From Hymenobacter sp. IS2118 (GTDB lineage: Bacteria; Bacteroidota; Bacteroidia; Cytophagales; Hymenobacteraceae): 64,000 nt of DNA. Location of the stretch: contig NZ_JNLX01000128.1 of the NCBI RefSeq assembly GCF_000715495.1, positions 1 to 64,000 of the forward strand, given 5' to 3'. How positions within the stretch are numbered: the stretch's first letter is position 1; each line of letters begins with the position of its first letter. Made by a program: the position numbers and the translations under genes. Of this stretch, positions 24,574 through 32,168 are shown piece after piece. The notes under the pieces were generated by a model. It worked only from the letters and a program-made list of their open reading frames with translations, was not told the DNA's origin and ran no database searches.

Positions 24574-26574
24574 ATGACTCCAGTTGCCCCTTCGCTGCGT
24601 TTCGACCGCCTCGACCACTCCAATGAAACCTTGCTGCATCTCTACCAGCACCTGCTGCGGCCCCGGCTGATTGAGGAGAAAATGCTGATTCTGCTGCGCC
24701 AGGGCAAGGTGAGCAAGTGGTTTTCGGGCATCGGGCAGGAGGCCATTTCGGTGGGCAGTACCCTGGCCCTGGAGCCGGATGAGTACATTTTGCCGCTGCA
24801 CCGCAACCTGGGCGTGTTCACGGCCCGCGAGGTGCCGCTGGGGCGCCTGTTTGCGCAGTGGCAGGGCAAGCGCACGGGCTTCACCAAGGGCCGCGACCGC
24901 AGCTTCCATTTCGGCAGCAACGAGCACCACATCGTGGGCATGATTTCGCACCTGGGGCCGCAGCTGGCCGTGGCCGGCGGCATTGCCCTGGCCGATGTGC
25001 TCGACAAAAACCCCAAAGTAACCCTCACCTACAGCGGCGACGGCGGGGCCAGCGAAGGCGACTTCCACGAGGCCCTGAACGTGGCCGCCGTGTGGCAGCT
25101 GCCGGTCATTTTCGTTATTGAAAACAACGGCTACGGCCTCAGTACCCCCAGCAACGAGCAGTTTCGCTTCAAGTCCTTCGTGGATAAAGGCCCGGCCTAC
25201 GGCATGGAAGCCGTGCAGGTAGACGGCAACAACGTGCTGGAAGTGTACACCACGGTGAAAAAGCTGGCCGAAGACCTGCGCCAAAACCCGCGCCCCGTGC
25301 TGGTCGAAGCCCTCACCTTCCGGATGCGCGGCCACGAGGAAGCCAGCGGCACCAAGTACGTGCCGCAGGCGCTGATGGAAGAATGGGCCCAGAAGGACCC
25401 GGTGGAAAACTACGAGCGGTGGCTCATTGCCGAAGGCATTCTTACCGAAACCGCCAAGCACGGCATCCGCGAGAAAATCAAGGCCGCCATCGAGGCCGGC
25501 TTGCAGGAGGCTGATGCTGTGCCCATGCCCGTGGCAGATATCGCCGAAGAAATAGCGGACATGTACCAACCCTTCGACGCGCCCGTGACGGACGCGCCAA
25601 AAGGCGGTGCCGCGCCCGAAATCCGCTTCATTGATGCCATTCAGCAGGGCCTGCGCCAGAGCATGGAGCGCTACCCCGACCTCGTGCTCATGGGCCAGGA
25701 CATTGCTGACTACGGCGGCGTGTTTAAAATAACAGATGGCTTCGTGGCCCAGTTTGGCAAGGCGCGGGTGCGCAACACGCCGTTGTGCGAGTCGGCCATT
25801 GTGGGCGCGGGCCTGGGGCTGAGCATCAAGGGCAAGAAAAGCATGGTGGAAATGCAGTTCGCGGATTTCGTGACCTGCGGTTTCAACCAGATTGTGAACA
25901 ACCTCGCCAAAAGCCATTACCGCTGGGGCCAGAACGCCGACGTGGTGGTGCGCATGCCCACCGGCGCTGGCAGCGCGGCCGGCCCGTTTCATAGCCAGAG
26001 CAACGAGGCGTGGTTTACCCACGTGCCCGGCCTGAAAGTGGTGTACCCCAGCAACCCGCACGACGCCAAGGGCCTGCTCTGCGCCGCCTTCGAGGACCCC
26101 AACCCGGTGATGTTCTTCGAGCACAAAATGCTTTACCGCAGCCTCAGCGGCCCTGTGCCCGAAGCCTACTACACCACGCCCATCGGCAAGGCCGCCCTGG
26201 CTGCGGAGGGCAACGAGCTGAGCATTATTACCTACGGCATGGGCGTGCGTTGGGCCCTGCAAGTGTGCGAAGACCTGAAGGTATCGGCCGACATCCTGGA
26301 CCTGCGCACCCTGTTGCCCTGGGACGAGGAAGCCGTGCGCCAAACCGTAGAAAAAAACGGCCGCGTAATCGTGCTGCACGAGGACACGCTGACCGGCGGC
26401 ATCGGCGGCGAAATCGCGGCCTGGATTGGCGAAAACTGCTTCGAGCACTTGGATGCGCCCGTGCGCCGCGTGGCGTCGCTGGATACCGCCATTCCGTTTG
26501 CGCCGCCCCTGGAAGCAGCGTTTCTGCCGCAGCAGCGCCTGCGCGAGCAAGTAGAAGCGTTGCGCAACTACTAA
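24574..26574 (+). CDS. 2-oxoacid dehydrogenase E1, fused alpha and beta subunits
   Basis: A 666-residue thiamine-diphosphate enzyme that decarboxylates a 2-oxoacid (pyruvate or branched-chain) and passes the acyl group to the lipoyl arm of E2. Residues ~1-330 are the alpha part with the ThDP motif GDGGASEGDFHEALN...ENNGYG; a short linker (VTDAPKGGAAPE, about 340-350) leads to the beta part (IRFIDAIQQGLRQSMERYPD..., MGQDIADYGGVFKIT, ILDLRTLLPWDEEAV). Fused E1 enzymes of this kind are common in Bacteroidota, often annotated as branched-chain type. E2 and E3 are not in the window. It depends on lipoyl groups made by lipA (34913-35806). Confidence 0.92.
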   Translation: MTPVAPSLRFDRLDHSNETLLHLYQHLLRPRLIEEKMLILLRQGKVSKWFSGIGQEAISVGSTLALEPDEYILPLHRNLGVFTAREVPLGRLFAQWQGKRTGFTKGRDRSFHFGSNEHHIVGMISHLGPQLAVAGGIALADVLDKNPKVTLTYSGDGGASEGDFHEALNVAAVWQLPVIFVIENNGYGLSTPSNEQFRFKSFVDKGPAYGMEAVQVDGNNVLEVYTTVKKLAEDLRQNPRPVLVEALTFRMRGHEEASGTKYVPQALMEEWAQKDPVENYERWLIAEGILTETAKHGIREKIKAAIEAGLQEADAVPMPVADIAEEIADMYQPFDAPVTDAPKGGAAPEIRFIDAIQQGLRQSMERYPDLVLMGQDIADYGGVFKITDGFVAQFGKARVRNTPLCESAIVGAGLGLSIKGKKSMVEMQFADFVTCGFNQIVNNLAKSHYRWGQNADVVVRMPTGAGSAAGPFHSQSNEAWFTHVPGLKVVYPSNPHDAKGLLCAAFEDPNPVMFFEHKMLYRSLSGPVPEAYYTTPIGKAALAAEGNELSIITYGMGVRWALQVCEDLKVSADILDLRTLLPWDEEAVRQTVEKNGRVIVLHEDTLTGGIGGEIAAWIGENCFEHLDAPVRRVASLDTAIPFAPPLEAAFLPQQRLREQVEALRNY

Positions 26575-26608
26575 GGCCTTTTCCTGATAAACTGAACAAT
26601 ACAGGCCG

Positions 26609-26695
26609 TTCTGCTGAGCTTGGCGAAACATCTCTACCACAATAGTGACTTTGATTACCTGTGCGGTAGAGATGCTTCGCCAAGCTCAGCAGGAC
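26609..26695. repeat. Palindromic repeat, GAGATGCTTCG family, copy 2
   Basis: Imperfect inverted repeat with arms 26609-26640 (CTGCTGAGCTTGGCGAAACA...) and 26661-26694 (...GATGCTTCGCCAAGCTCAGC), loop about 20 nt. The arms match the hairpin at 1356-1443 at most positions. It lies between the convergent E1 and siroheme-TSUP genes and may also stop transcription. Confidence 0.8.
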
Positions 26696-26738
26696 AAACC
26701 GAATAAGGTTTTCAGAGCGTGTTTATTCCTGCCAAGCA

Positions 26739-28265
26739 TTACCACAGCAGCTTGCGCAGCGCCCACAAGCTCCAGCCGATGACCATGAGGCCCACGCCCA
26801 CGAACATCCAGCGGATGGGCAGGCGGCCGGCCAGCCGGGCGGCAATGGGCGCGGCGGCTACCCCGCCCACAATAAGGCCCAGCACAATCTGCCAGTGCGA
26901 GATGCCCAGCAGGGTGAAAAACGTGAAGGCACTGGCAAACGTCACGAAGAACTCCACCAAGCTCACCGTGCCAATGACGTACTGCGGCGTGCGGCCCTTG
27001 GCAATCAAAGTGCTGGTTACCAACGGCCCCCAGCCGCCTCCGCCAAACGAATCGAGGAAGCCCCCCGCGCCGGCCAGCCAACCGGCGTTCTTTACTTTTT
27101 TGCGCCGGCCAACCACCTTCTGAAACGCCTTGGCGATGATACGCAAACCCAAAAGCAGTAGGTAAACAGCTAGGATAGGCTTGATGTAGCTGGCGTAGGT
27201 GTCGCCGAAATGCGCCAGCAGCAGCGCCCCACTCACGGAGCCTGCGATACCCGGCAGCAGCAGCACCCGAAACAGGCGCTTGTTCACGTTGCCAAACCGG
27301 TAGTGGTGGTAGCCCGATGCCCCGCTGGCAAACACCTCAGCCGTGTGAATGCTGGCACTCACGGCCACCGGCCCCAGCCCCAGCGAGGTGAGGCTGATGG
27401 CCGACACCACGCCGTAGCCCATGCCCAGCACGCCATCGACCAACTGGGCCAGAAAGCCCACGGCCACGAACTTGTAGAACGTGTCCGACGAGCGCGCCAG
27501 GTCCCAGGCCTGCTGCCAGGTGAAGTAGTAGGAGAAGATATTGAGTAGAATGAAGCCCGCGAATGTGATGAGCACGCCAGTAGCCACGCGCCGCCAGTAA
27601 GCGGTAGCAGGCGTTTCGTAGGCCGGGCCGTAAGCTAACTCGGCAGTAACCGCATTCAGCGACTTTACTTTTTCGGCAAAATTCCCTTGCAGGCGGCTGC
27701 GAATGATGTTCATCTGGCCCAGCACGGAAGCCAGCTCGGCGGGCAGCACCTCGGCCAGCGCTTCGCGCAGGCGCTTGCCCACGGTGGGCGACTTGCCGTT
27801 GGTAGAGATGGCAATTTTCAAATCGCCCTTTTGCAAAACCGCAGAGAGATGGAAATCGCAGAGCGCGGGCGTATCGGCCACGTTGGTCAGCAGGCGGCGG
27901 GCCGCTGCCGCTACCCCAATGTGGCGGTGCAGCTCGGGGTCGTTGGTGGCCAGAAACAGAATGTCGGCGTTGTTGAGGTCGGATTCCTGATAAGGGCGCT
28001 GGTGCAGCTGCACTTTGGGGTGGCGGACGGCCAGCTCGCGCAGCTCGGGCAAAAGCCACGGGGCCACCACGGTAACGGCCGTTTCGGGGCTGTTGCGCAG
28101 AATGGCGCCCAGCTTTTCCAGGCCCACATTGCCGCCGCCAATCAGCAGCACGCGCAGGTTCTCCAGCTTCAGGAAGATGGGAAAAAGGGTGTTGGCCGGT
28201 GGACCCGACCCCGGCACGGTATCGGTTGCCTCCGGGGCCGTTGGGGTCGTGAGGTCGGAGTTCAT
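26739..28265 (-). CDS. Fusion of siroheme synthase (CysG N-terminal-like) and TSUP sulfite/sulfonate transporter
   Basis: A 508-residue two-part protein. Residues ~28-225 are a precorrin-2 dehydrogenase/sirohydrochlorin ferrochelatase: FPIFLKLENLRVLLIGGGNVGLEKL (NAD-binding), PYQESDLNNADILFLATND, ADTPALCDFHLSAVLQKGDLKIAISTNGKSP. From ~230 the chain becomes membrane-embedded: about eight helices of the TauE/SafE (TSUP) family with GFLAQLVDGVLGMGYG and its repeat GGFLDSFGGGGWGP. Siroheme is the cofactor of sulfite reductase, and TSUP proteins move sulfur oxyanions, so a role in sulfate assimilation is inferred. The upstream cysH-like stump (28312-28461) agrees. The junction reads through in one frame with no stop. 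Confidence 0.88.
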   Translation of the reverse strand: MNSDLTTPTAPEATDTVPGSGPPANTLFPIFLKLENLRVLLIGGGNVGLEKLGAILRNSPETAVTVVAPWLLPELRELAVRHPKVQLHQRPYQESDLNNADILFLATNDPELHRHIGVAAAARRLLTNVADTPALCDFHLSAVLQKGDLKIAISTNGKSPTVGKRLREALAEVLPAELASVLGQMNIIRSRLQGNFAEKVKSLNAVTAELAYGPAYETPATAYWRRVATGVLITFAGFILLNIFSYYFTWQQAWDLARSSDTFYKFVAVGFLAQLVDGVLGMGYGVVSAISLTSLGLGPVAVSASIHTAEVFASGASGYHHYRFGNVNKRLFRVLLLPGIAGSVSGALLLAHFGDTYASYIKPILAVYLLLLGLRIIAKAFQKVVGRRKKVKNAGWLAGAGGFLDSFGGGGWGPLVTSTLIAKGRTPQYVIGTVSLVEFFVTFASAFTFFTLLGISHWQIVLGLIVGGVAAAPIAARLAGRLPIRWMFVGVGLMVIGWSLWALRKLLW

Positions 28266-28310
28266 AGCCCAGAAAGATACAAATGGGCTGGCGTTTGTTG
28301 CTGGCAGCGC

Positions 28311-28341
28311 GTCATGCGGAGCGGAGCCGAAGCATCTCGCG
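28311..28341. repeat. Single arm related to the GAGATGCTTCG repeat family
   Basis: GTCATGCGGAGCGGAGCCGAAGCATCTCGC resembles one arm of the hairpin at 1356-1443, with GAGCTTGTC replaced by GAGCGGAGC. No second arm follows. On the minus strand it forms the last codons and stop of the cysH-like stump. Confidence 0.6.
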
Positions 28342-28461
28342 TGCAGAAAACGACACGCTGCCGGCGAAGTGCTCGGCCAGCAGGCTCAGGATTTCCAGTG
28401 TCGAGCGTTCGGGCAGGTGATGACACAGGGCAGCGACCTGGCTTTCAAGAGGTAATACCAT
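28312..28461 (-). pseudogene. cysH: Truncated cysH-like (APS/PAPS reductase) 5' stump
   Basis: A 49-codon frame beginning ATG at 28461 (MVLPLESQVAALCHHLPERS). Residues 22-39 (LEILSLLAEHFAGSVSFS) match the opening of assimilatory APS/PAPS reductases, where ...FPGKVAFSTSFGAEDQV normally follows. Immediately after FS the sequence switches to the dispersed repeat arm at 28311-28341, which adds a few repeat-encoded residues and a TGA stop. The remaining ~190 residues, with the P-loop-like and Cys active sites, are missing. It lies 46 bases upstream of the siroheme synthase-TSUP gene in the same direction, the place expected for cysH in a sulfate-assimilation operon. The identification rests on a short match. 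Confidence 0.5.
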
Positions 28462-28498
28462 GATGGAAAAGGTGTTTTTCTCGGCAGATAAAATAAGT

Positions 28499-28671
28499 AG
28501 GACTTACGCACTCAGTTGCTGGCGCGCGTCTCCGACGCGTTGCCCACTGGTTTCGCGTCTCTGACGCGCGCGGCCAACGAGACCAGACGGTGCGAACGGC
28601 GGCGTTTGGAAACGCCAAGCCAGCAAGCCACGCGTCAGAGACGCGCGCCAGCAACTGAGTGCGTAAGTCCT
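28499..28671. mobile_element. 173-bp MITE-like palindromic element, copy A
   Basis: Terminal inverted repeats of 42 bp (28499-28540 and 28630-28671) pair with one mismatch; outermost bases AGGACTTACGCACTCAG. The arms contain CGCGTCTCCGACGCGT, themselves small palindromes. A second copy of exactly the same length but inverted lies at 48923-49095. There is no coding capacity. Flanking target duplications are not clear. It sits just upstream of the cysH-like stump. Confidence 0.88.
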
Positions 28672-29300
28672 GATAAGGAAAGGCCAGAGTGACCACCAGA
28701 TGCCGCTACACGACGTGCGGTGAGTCCGTCGCCCCGCCGGTAATCAGTGGATGGGCGGCCTTCAAGCGGCGGCCGGAAAAAAACCTTGCTCAACAAACAA
28801 CAGCTGCCCCCGGCGCAGCCACCAGCGGACGGCTCATGCCACAATACATTGGGCGCGAAACAGCGAGGGTAGCGAATTGGGAGCGGCGAGGGAGATAGAT
28901 GCTAACGGCATATTCATATTTCAGCACTTGGCATCGTGCCAACTAATGGGGGTTGTTGGCTTTTCGTCGAGCCTGTCTCTCTCCACTGTGTACAGAGGAA
29001 TAGCGTCCCGAGGAAGGGTTGCTGAAGCAATTGCAACGGGCAAAAATCCGATGAACCAGAGAAGCAGCTCCCAAAATTTAAAAAGGATGGCCGCACCTTC
29101 CGGAAGGGAGCAAAATCAGAGGGGCAGCACGCTGATTTTCCCTGTCTCATCGATGCTCTGCCGGAGAGACACCACAGGCCTGAATTCTGCCTTTGCTGCC
29201 GGTTCATCACCGGGGGCGTTCCACTGCGCTGGCGCGGTTTTCGCGCGCTGGCATCGTATCTTTCCTCTCTTTATCTTTATATGACTCTGGCTGCCCCAAG
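28672..29300. other. Region without recognised genes between MITE copy A and a lipoprotein gene
   Basis: About 630 bases of mixed composition. Small frames on both strands show no signal peptide, known motif or supportive context. Two TATCTTT boxes near 29258-29278 (GTATCTTTCC, TTATCTTTATA) resemble -7 promoter elements and could drive the downstream lipoprotein. The rest may be decayed sequence. Confidence 0.45.
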
Positions 29301-29855
29301 GTGAAATACTGCCTATCCTCCGTTGTTGTTCGTGGTGCGTTGGCGGTGCTGCTGCTGGTAGGCCTGAATGGCTGTAACCTGTACCACAGTATTTTTCATC
29401 CCTACCGCATCCTCACGCCCAAGCCGTCGGCCGAATTCATCGCTCAGCAAAAAGCGGCGGCCAAGGCCCGTAAGAAGAACGAGCCTACGAGTTTTTTTAA
29501 GAAAAAAACGGCTTCCGAAGACGAAGAAGCGGCCACCGATGTTTCCACGCCCACGGGAGGTGCCATCAAAACCGAAGCGGCCGTGGCCGAAGAAGTCCGC
29601 ACCCTGCCCGAGCGCCCCACGGTAAGCTACGATAAAGCCGGGCTGCTGAAAAAGCCGAAGCTGATGCGGAGGCGCATCAACAAGCCCGCCCCGAAGCCTT
29701 TCAAACCCTGGCAGTCGATTGTTCACTTTTTCAAATTCAAGTCTCATGGCAAACCCAACTACAGCCCCGACCACCGGGTGGCAGCTCCCGCTGAGCCTGA
29801 TGCTGAGCCCGACGCGGCTCCCGACCCCGAGCCCGCTCCGGCAGGCAAGCCGTAG
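29301..29855 (+). CDS. Lysine/proline-rich small lipoprotein (GTG start)
   Basis: A 184-residue lipoprotein. The GTG at 29301 is preferred because it puts a short basic-hydrophobic signal (VKYCLSSVVVRGALAVLLLV) directly before the lipobox GLNGC (Cys at residue 25); the longer frame starting at 29193 would add 36 unrelated residues. The mature region is low complexity: Lys/Arg-rich (KAAAKARKKNEPTSFFKKK), acidic (EDEEAATD), and a Pro/Asp/Glu tail. No domain recognised. The last 56 bases overlap out of frame with the next gene. Confidence 0.62.
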   Translation: MKYCLSSVVVRGALAVLLLVGLNGCNLYHSIFHPYRILTPKPSAEFIAQQKAAAKARKKNEPTSFFKKKTASEDEEAATDVSTPTGGAIKTEAAVAEEVRTLPERPTVSYDKAGLLKKPKLMRRRINKPAPKPFKPWQSIVHFFKFKSHGKPNYSPDHRVAAPAEPDAEPDAAPDPEPAPAGKP

Positions 29856-30225
29856 GGCGGGTTTGGGCCTGTTGCTGCTGGCTCTGGGCGTGTTGCTGCT
29901 GGGGATTCAGCCGGCGAGTGCTCAAATTGTGCACGAAAACTCCGCAAAAGTGAAAGCGGCCAACCGCCAGGCCCTGCGCGATGCCAAGCGTACCGCTTCG
30001 CCTTACAAAGACAGCCACCTCGCCGTGAACCCCGCCAAGCTGAAGCGCGGCCAAAGCAACCCGGCCCAGGCCCAAGCTATTCGGCGCGATGAGGAAGTAT
30101 ACACCGGCGATGAGGTGGACTACGACGGCATCGCGACCCCGCCCGTGAAGTCGCCCCCCTTTTTTGGTATTCGGCTCAAAAAACAGCCCAAACCGGTTTT
30201 GCCAACGGCCCCCAAAAAAAAATGA
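29800..30225 (+). CDS. Small secreted basic protein overlapping the preceding lipoprotein
   Basis: A 141-residue frame, start uncertain. The ATG at 29800 places the signal-like segment (RRAGLGLLLLALGVLLLGIQPASA-Q) after a ~17-residue leader; earlier ATGs at 29719 and 29746 would give longer leaders. The mature part is basic (SAKVKAANRQALRDAKRT) with a short acidic DEEVYTGDEVDYD stretch and a Lys-rich end. The start lies inside the previous gene in a different frame (56-base overlap). Real expression is supported by the good signal peptide, but the family is unknown. Confidence 0.6.
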   Translation: MLSPTRLPTPSPLRQASRRAGLGLLLLALGVLLLGIQPASAQIVHENSAKVKAANRQALRDAKRTASPYKDSHLAVNPAKLKRGQSNPAQAQAIRRDEEVYTGDEVDYDGIATPPVKSPPFFGIRLKKQPKPVLPTAPKKK

Positions 30226-30369
30226 GGGAGCCCCGGGGAATCAAGTGCCGTTGAACTGTTGTAGTACACGTACCACAATTTCCTGGCAGGCGGCAACCGT
30301 CCTTTTGCCTCATTCGGGGCTTCGGTGTACTACTGTTGCCTTCGAAACCCTCATTTCTAATTACACAAT

Positions 30370-30717
30370 ATGTCAACTCCCTGGCTTCCCCTCACGCAAT
30401 CTGAACAGCTAAATGAACTGGCGCAAGCTTCTCATGAGCAGCCCGTTCTCATTTTCAAACACAGCACTACCTGTTCCATCAGCGCAGCCGCCAAGAGCAA
30501 AATCGAGCGCCAATGGGCCGATAGTGGTCTGTCCAACGTGCCCATCTACTACCTGGACCTGTTGCGTTTCCGTCCAATTTCGGCTCAGATAGCGGACCAG
30601 TTCGGCATTCGGCACGAGTCACCCCAATTGCTGCTCATCAAAGACGGTGCGTGCCAGTATGATGCCTCGCACATGGGAATTCGCCTGAGCGACGTGTCCG
30701 CCAAGGTAGCGAAGTAG
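30370..30717 (+). CDS. ytxJ: Bacillithiol system redox-active protein YtxJ
   Basis: A 115-residue thioredoxin-fold monothiol protein. IFKHSTTCSISAAAKSKIE (about residues 28-46) carries the family active-site TCSIS with a single Cys, and YYLDLLRFRPISAQIADQFGIRHESPQLLLIKDG matches the second half of the fold. YtxJ is proposed to act on bacillithiol mixed disulfides. The upstream ~140 bases are gene-free. With bshC at 8166-9761 it supports bacillithiol as the main low-molecular-weight thiol. The next gene, OsmC, is convergent. Confidence 0.9.
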   Translation: MSTPWLPLTQSEQLNELAQASHEQPVLIFKHSTTCSISAAAKSKIERQWADSGLSNVPIYYLDLLRFRPISAQIADQFGIRHESPQLLLIKDGACQYDASHMGIRLSDVSAKVAK

Positions 30718-30774
30718 CAAACGGCGGAAGGCCTCAGCCAAAGCTGGCTGGGCCTTCCACCATCTATGGCCTCC

Positions 30775-31182
30775 TTAAACGTACAAAAACACCACGTTTT
30801 GGCGTATCTCCGGGTGCAGGCTCAGGGTGACCGGGCAAGTAAGGGCGGTGCGTTCGAGCAGGGTGCGGTCGGAGCCGGATAGTGCTGCGGGCAGGCTAAA
30901 CGTCACGTCGATTTGCGCGATGCGGCGCGGCGCATCGCTACTCATGTGCTTTACTACCGAGAAAGTGCTGTCAACCAGGCTCAGCTTATGGCGTTCGGCC
31001 ACGATGCCCATCACCGTCATCATGCACGAGCCGAGAGCGGTGGCTACCAAATCGGTTGGCGAAAAAGCTTCACCGCGGCCGTGGTTATCGGTGGGCGCAT
31101 CGGTTTGAATAATATTGCCCGAGGCGACGTGGGTGGCTTCGGTGCGGAGTTGGCCGGCATAGCGGGCGGTGGCGGTGTTCAT
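30775..31182 (-). CDS. OsmC-family peroxiredoxin-like protein
   Basis: A 135-residue protein (ATG at 31182; a TTG one codon upstream is less likely). The OsmC/Ohr fold is marked by FSPTDLVATALGSCMMTVMG, with the first catalytic Cys (about residue 53), and LTCPVTLSLHP with the second (about residue 115). Such proteins reduce organic or fatty hydroperoxides using thiols. A possible link to the bacillithiol proteins is only suggestive. Convergent with ytxJ. Confidence 0.9.
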   Translation of the reverse strand: MNTATARYAGQLRTEATHVASGNIIQTDAPTDNHGRGEAFSPTDLVATALGSCMMTVMGIVAERHKLSLVDSTFSVVKHMSSDAPRRIAQIDVTFSLPAALSGSDRTLLERTALTCPVTLSLHPEIRQNVVFLYV

Positions 31183-31288
31183 CAAGACAGGGAGTTACCT
31201 TTACAAAGTGGTTTCTTCGATAGCTAATTTACGTATTAAGTGGTGCGCCGCGCCTGTGGCGATTTGTCGGGCTTAATTTTGGTTGACT

Positions 31289-32107
31289 ATGCTTCATTTT
31301 CCTTGCCGTTTTTGGGGCTTGTTGGCGGCAGGCCTGTTCGTGGCTGTTGCTGCTCAGGCACAGGCTCCGTTGCGCTCCGCGTCCGTGCCCGCCGCGCCCT
31401 CCGACGAGCAGTCGTACAGCAAAGAATTTATCTACGGGGTCAACTTCAACACCCAGGGTGGGCTAATTGGCGGCGTTTCGGTGCGCTCCACGCGCGTGCT
31501 CGACGACCAGTGGATGCGCTTTTGGAGTCTGGAGGGCGTCATGCTTAAGAACACCAAAGAAGAGCGTATCAATACCCAAGTAGGTGGCAGCTACATCGAC
31601 CGCAAGACCAATCACGCTTTCGTACTGCGGCCATCGGTGGGCCTGCAGCGCATTCTGTTTCGCAAGGCCGCCGATGCCGGCGTGCAGGTAAACGGTCTGC
31701 TGAGTGCCGGCCCTTCGCTGGGCCTGCTCATGCCCTACTACATTAGTTTCGACCGAACGGCCGTGCAAACCCGCGTCATTAATCTGGCTACCGATGAAAT
31801 TGTGAACGAGCAGTACGACCCGGTGAAGCACGCCGACGTGGGCGCCATTTTGGACCGGGGCCCGCTGTTCAGCGGCATTGGCGAGACCCAGGTAGTGCCC
31901 GGCTTTCACTTGCGCGGCGGCCTTAGCTTCGAGTACGGCCGCTACCGCGATGCCGTTACCGGTATGGAAGTCGGCTTTCTGGTAGAAGGATACACCAAGC
32001 GCCTGCTCATTCTCAGCCCCAGCAACAACCCGCGGGAGGTCGACGGCCTCAACCGGCAGCTCTTCCCGTCGGTGTACCTGACCTTGTTTTTTGGACAACG
32101 CTCCTAG
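31289..32107 (+). CDS. Exported outer-membrane beta-barrel-like protein
   Basis: A 272-residue protein. The ATG at 31289 gives a signal peptide (MLHFPCRFWGLLAAGLFVAVAAQA-Q). Alternating beta-strand pattern and a C-terminal SVYLTLFFGQRS typical of outer-membrane barrels. Motifs GVNFNTQGGLIGGVSVRSTR and FHLRGGLSFEYGRYRDAVTGMEVGFLVEGY are found in a Bacteroidota hypothetical family. Function unknown. It precedes the glycosyltransferase pair by 61 bases; a promoter-like box lies between. Confidence 0.7.
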   Translation: MLHFPCRFWGLLAAGLFVAVAAQAQAPLRSASVPAAPSDEQSYSKEFIYGVNFNTQGGLIGGVSVRSTRVLDDQWMRFWSLEGVMLKNTKEERINTQVGGSYIDRKTNHAFVLRPSVGLQRILFRKAADAGVQVNGLLSAGPSLGLLMPYYISFDRTAVQTRVINLATDEIVNEQYDPVKHADVGAILDRGPLFSGIGETQVVPGFHLRGGLSFEYGRYRDAVTGMEVGFLVEGYTKRLLILSPSNNPREVDGLNRQLFPSVYLTLFFGQRS

Positions 32108-32116
32108 CAGACGGCC

Positions 32117-32124
32117 TATCTTTG
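32117..32124 (+). promoter_or_regulatory. Candidate -7 promoter element TATCTTTG
   Basis: TATCTTTG fits TAnnTTTG; TTTG at 32090-32093 lies 23 bases upstream, slightly longer than the usual 19-21. It would drive the glycosyltransferase gene that starts at 32169. Confidence 0.45.
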
Positions 32125-32154
32125 CGGGCAGTGCAGTTATTTTAGGTTAACAAA

Positions 32155-32159
32155 AGGAG
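32155..32159 (+). promoter_or_regulatory. Shine-Dalgarno-like AAAGGAG before glycosyltransferase 1
   Basis: AAAAGGAGT with AGGAG at 32155-32159, nine bases before the ATG at 32169. Bacteroidota genes usually lack such sites, so this one stands out and fits a gene of foreign origin. Confidence 0.6.
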
Positions 32160-32168
32160 TTTATTTTA

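Noticed and set aside
24511..26640. 709-codon minus-strand frame opposite the E1 gene
   Set aside because: The plus strand holds all thiamine-enzyme motifs; the antisense frame shows none and is an effect of codon bias.
28914..29210. 98-codon minus-strand frame in the gene-poor region
   Set aside because: Cys/Ser/Gln-rich without any pattern, no promoter or neighbour support.
31274..31281. TAATTTTG as a -7 promoter box for the 31289 gene
   Set aside because: It ends 8 bases before the start codon and has no upstream partner at proper spacing, so it would leave no leader.
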